From the NCBI GenBank assembly GCA_035686365.1, contig DASRZM010000061.1, positions 1 through 15,571 of the forward strand: a DNA stretch of 15,571 bases. The letters run 5' to 3'. This DNA comes from DASRZM01 sp035686365 (GTDB lineage: Bacteria > Pseudomonadota > Gammaproteobacteria > Xanthomonadales > Xanthomonadaceae). Below the pieces are notes generated by a model, which did no database searches, was not told where the DNA came from, and worked only from the letters and a program-made list of their open reading frames with translations. How positions within the stretch are numbered: position 1 is the first letter of the stretch; each line of letters opens with the position of its first letter. Position numbers and translations under genes: made by a program. Of this stretch, positions 15,501-15,571 are shown piece after piece.

Positions 15501-15571
15501 ATTCGGCGACGAACGCCTTCGAGCGTTCCAGGTCGCGCACGGCGAGGCGGACGAACAGCGTTCCCGGTCGG
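15448..15571 (-). pseudogene. Possible truncated VOC/glyoxalase-like coding fragment, running off the right edge
   Basis: Read on the - strand from 15570, one frame gives GTLFVRLAVRDLERSKAFV, which resembles the first strand and helix of VOC (glyoxalase/dioxygenase) proteins. The frame reaches a stop at 15448-15450 after only about 40 visible codons, and its last part is antisense to the conserved end of the SDR gene, so a full VOC domain of 120 or more residues cannot follow. It may be the remnant of a disrupted gene, the tail of a longer protein, or chance. Only the sequence to the right can settle this. Confidence 0.3.

Overview
The window is high-GC DNA with dense genes, nearly all on the + strand. 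The set and order of the leucine-catabolism genes, together with a palindromic intergenic repeat, suggest a gammaproteobacterium of the Xanthomonadaceae type (Lysobacter, Luteimonas or Xanthomonas relatives). That placement is inference; there is no rRNA or other phylogenetic marker here.

Layout. (1) 2-781: 3' end of a probable secreted protein of unknown function. (2) 782-1180: a 399-bp gap with a perfect 29-bp inverted repeat (911-939/992-1020) and a probable promoter. (3) 1181-2356: an acetyl-CoA C-acetyltransferase. (4) 2457-2777: a small Ala/Glu-rich lipoprotein with its own promoter and a clear intrinsic terminator. (5) 2894-9285: the leucine/isovalerate (liu) cluster in the order liuB, small membrane zinc-ribbon protein, liuC, regulatory gap, liuD, lipoprotein, liuE. 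(6) 9282-11300: a TPR plus GT41 (SPINDLY/O-GlcNAc-transferase-like) glycosyltransferase whose GTG start overlaps the liuE stop. (7) 11437-14046: a three-PAS GGDEF-EAL protein. (8) 14136-14666: a GNAT acetyltransferase. (9) 14733-15500: an SDR closely resembling type-2 3-hydroxyacyl-CoA dehydrogenase (HSD17B10). (10) A possible VOC-family fragment on the - strand at the right edge.

How the genes work together. Methylcrotonyl-CoA carboxylase (liuB beta plus biotinylated liuD alpha) makes 3-methylglutaconyl-CoA, LiuC hydrates it to HMG-CoA, and LiuE cleaves that to acetyl-CoA and acetoacetate. The thiolase can split acetoacetyl-CoA once acetoacetate has been activated, and the SDR would fit the parallel isoleucine branch (2-methyl-3-hydroxybutyryl-CoA oxidation). 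Isovaleryl-CoA dehydrogenase (liuA), a liuR-type regulator and an acetoacetate-activating enzyme are not in the window.

Most notable points. The gap before liuD holds GTCC/GGAC half-sites at helical spacing over a TAGAAT-N6-ATG promoter that looks leaderless. Three uncharacterised or unexpected genes (zinc-ribbon membrane protein, lipoprotein, GT41 transferase) are tightly coupled to liu enzymes. The EAL domain has substitutions at usually conserved positions. I see no CRISPR array, tRNA, rRNA, transposase gene or defence system.
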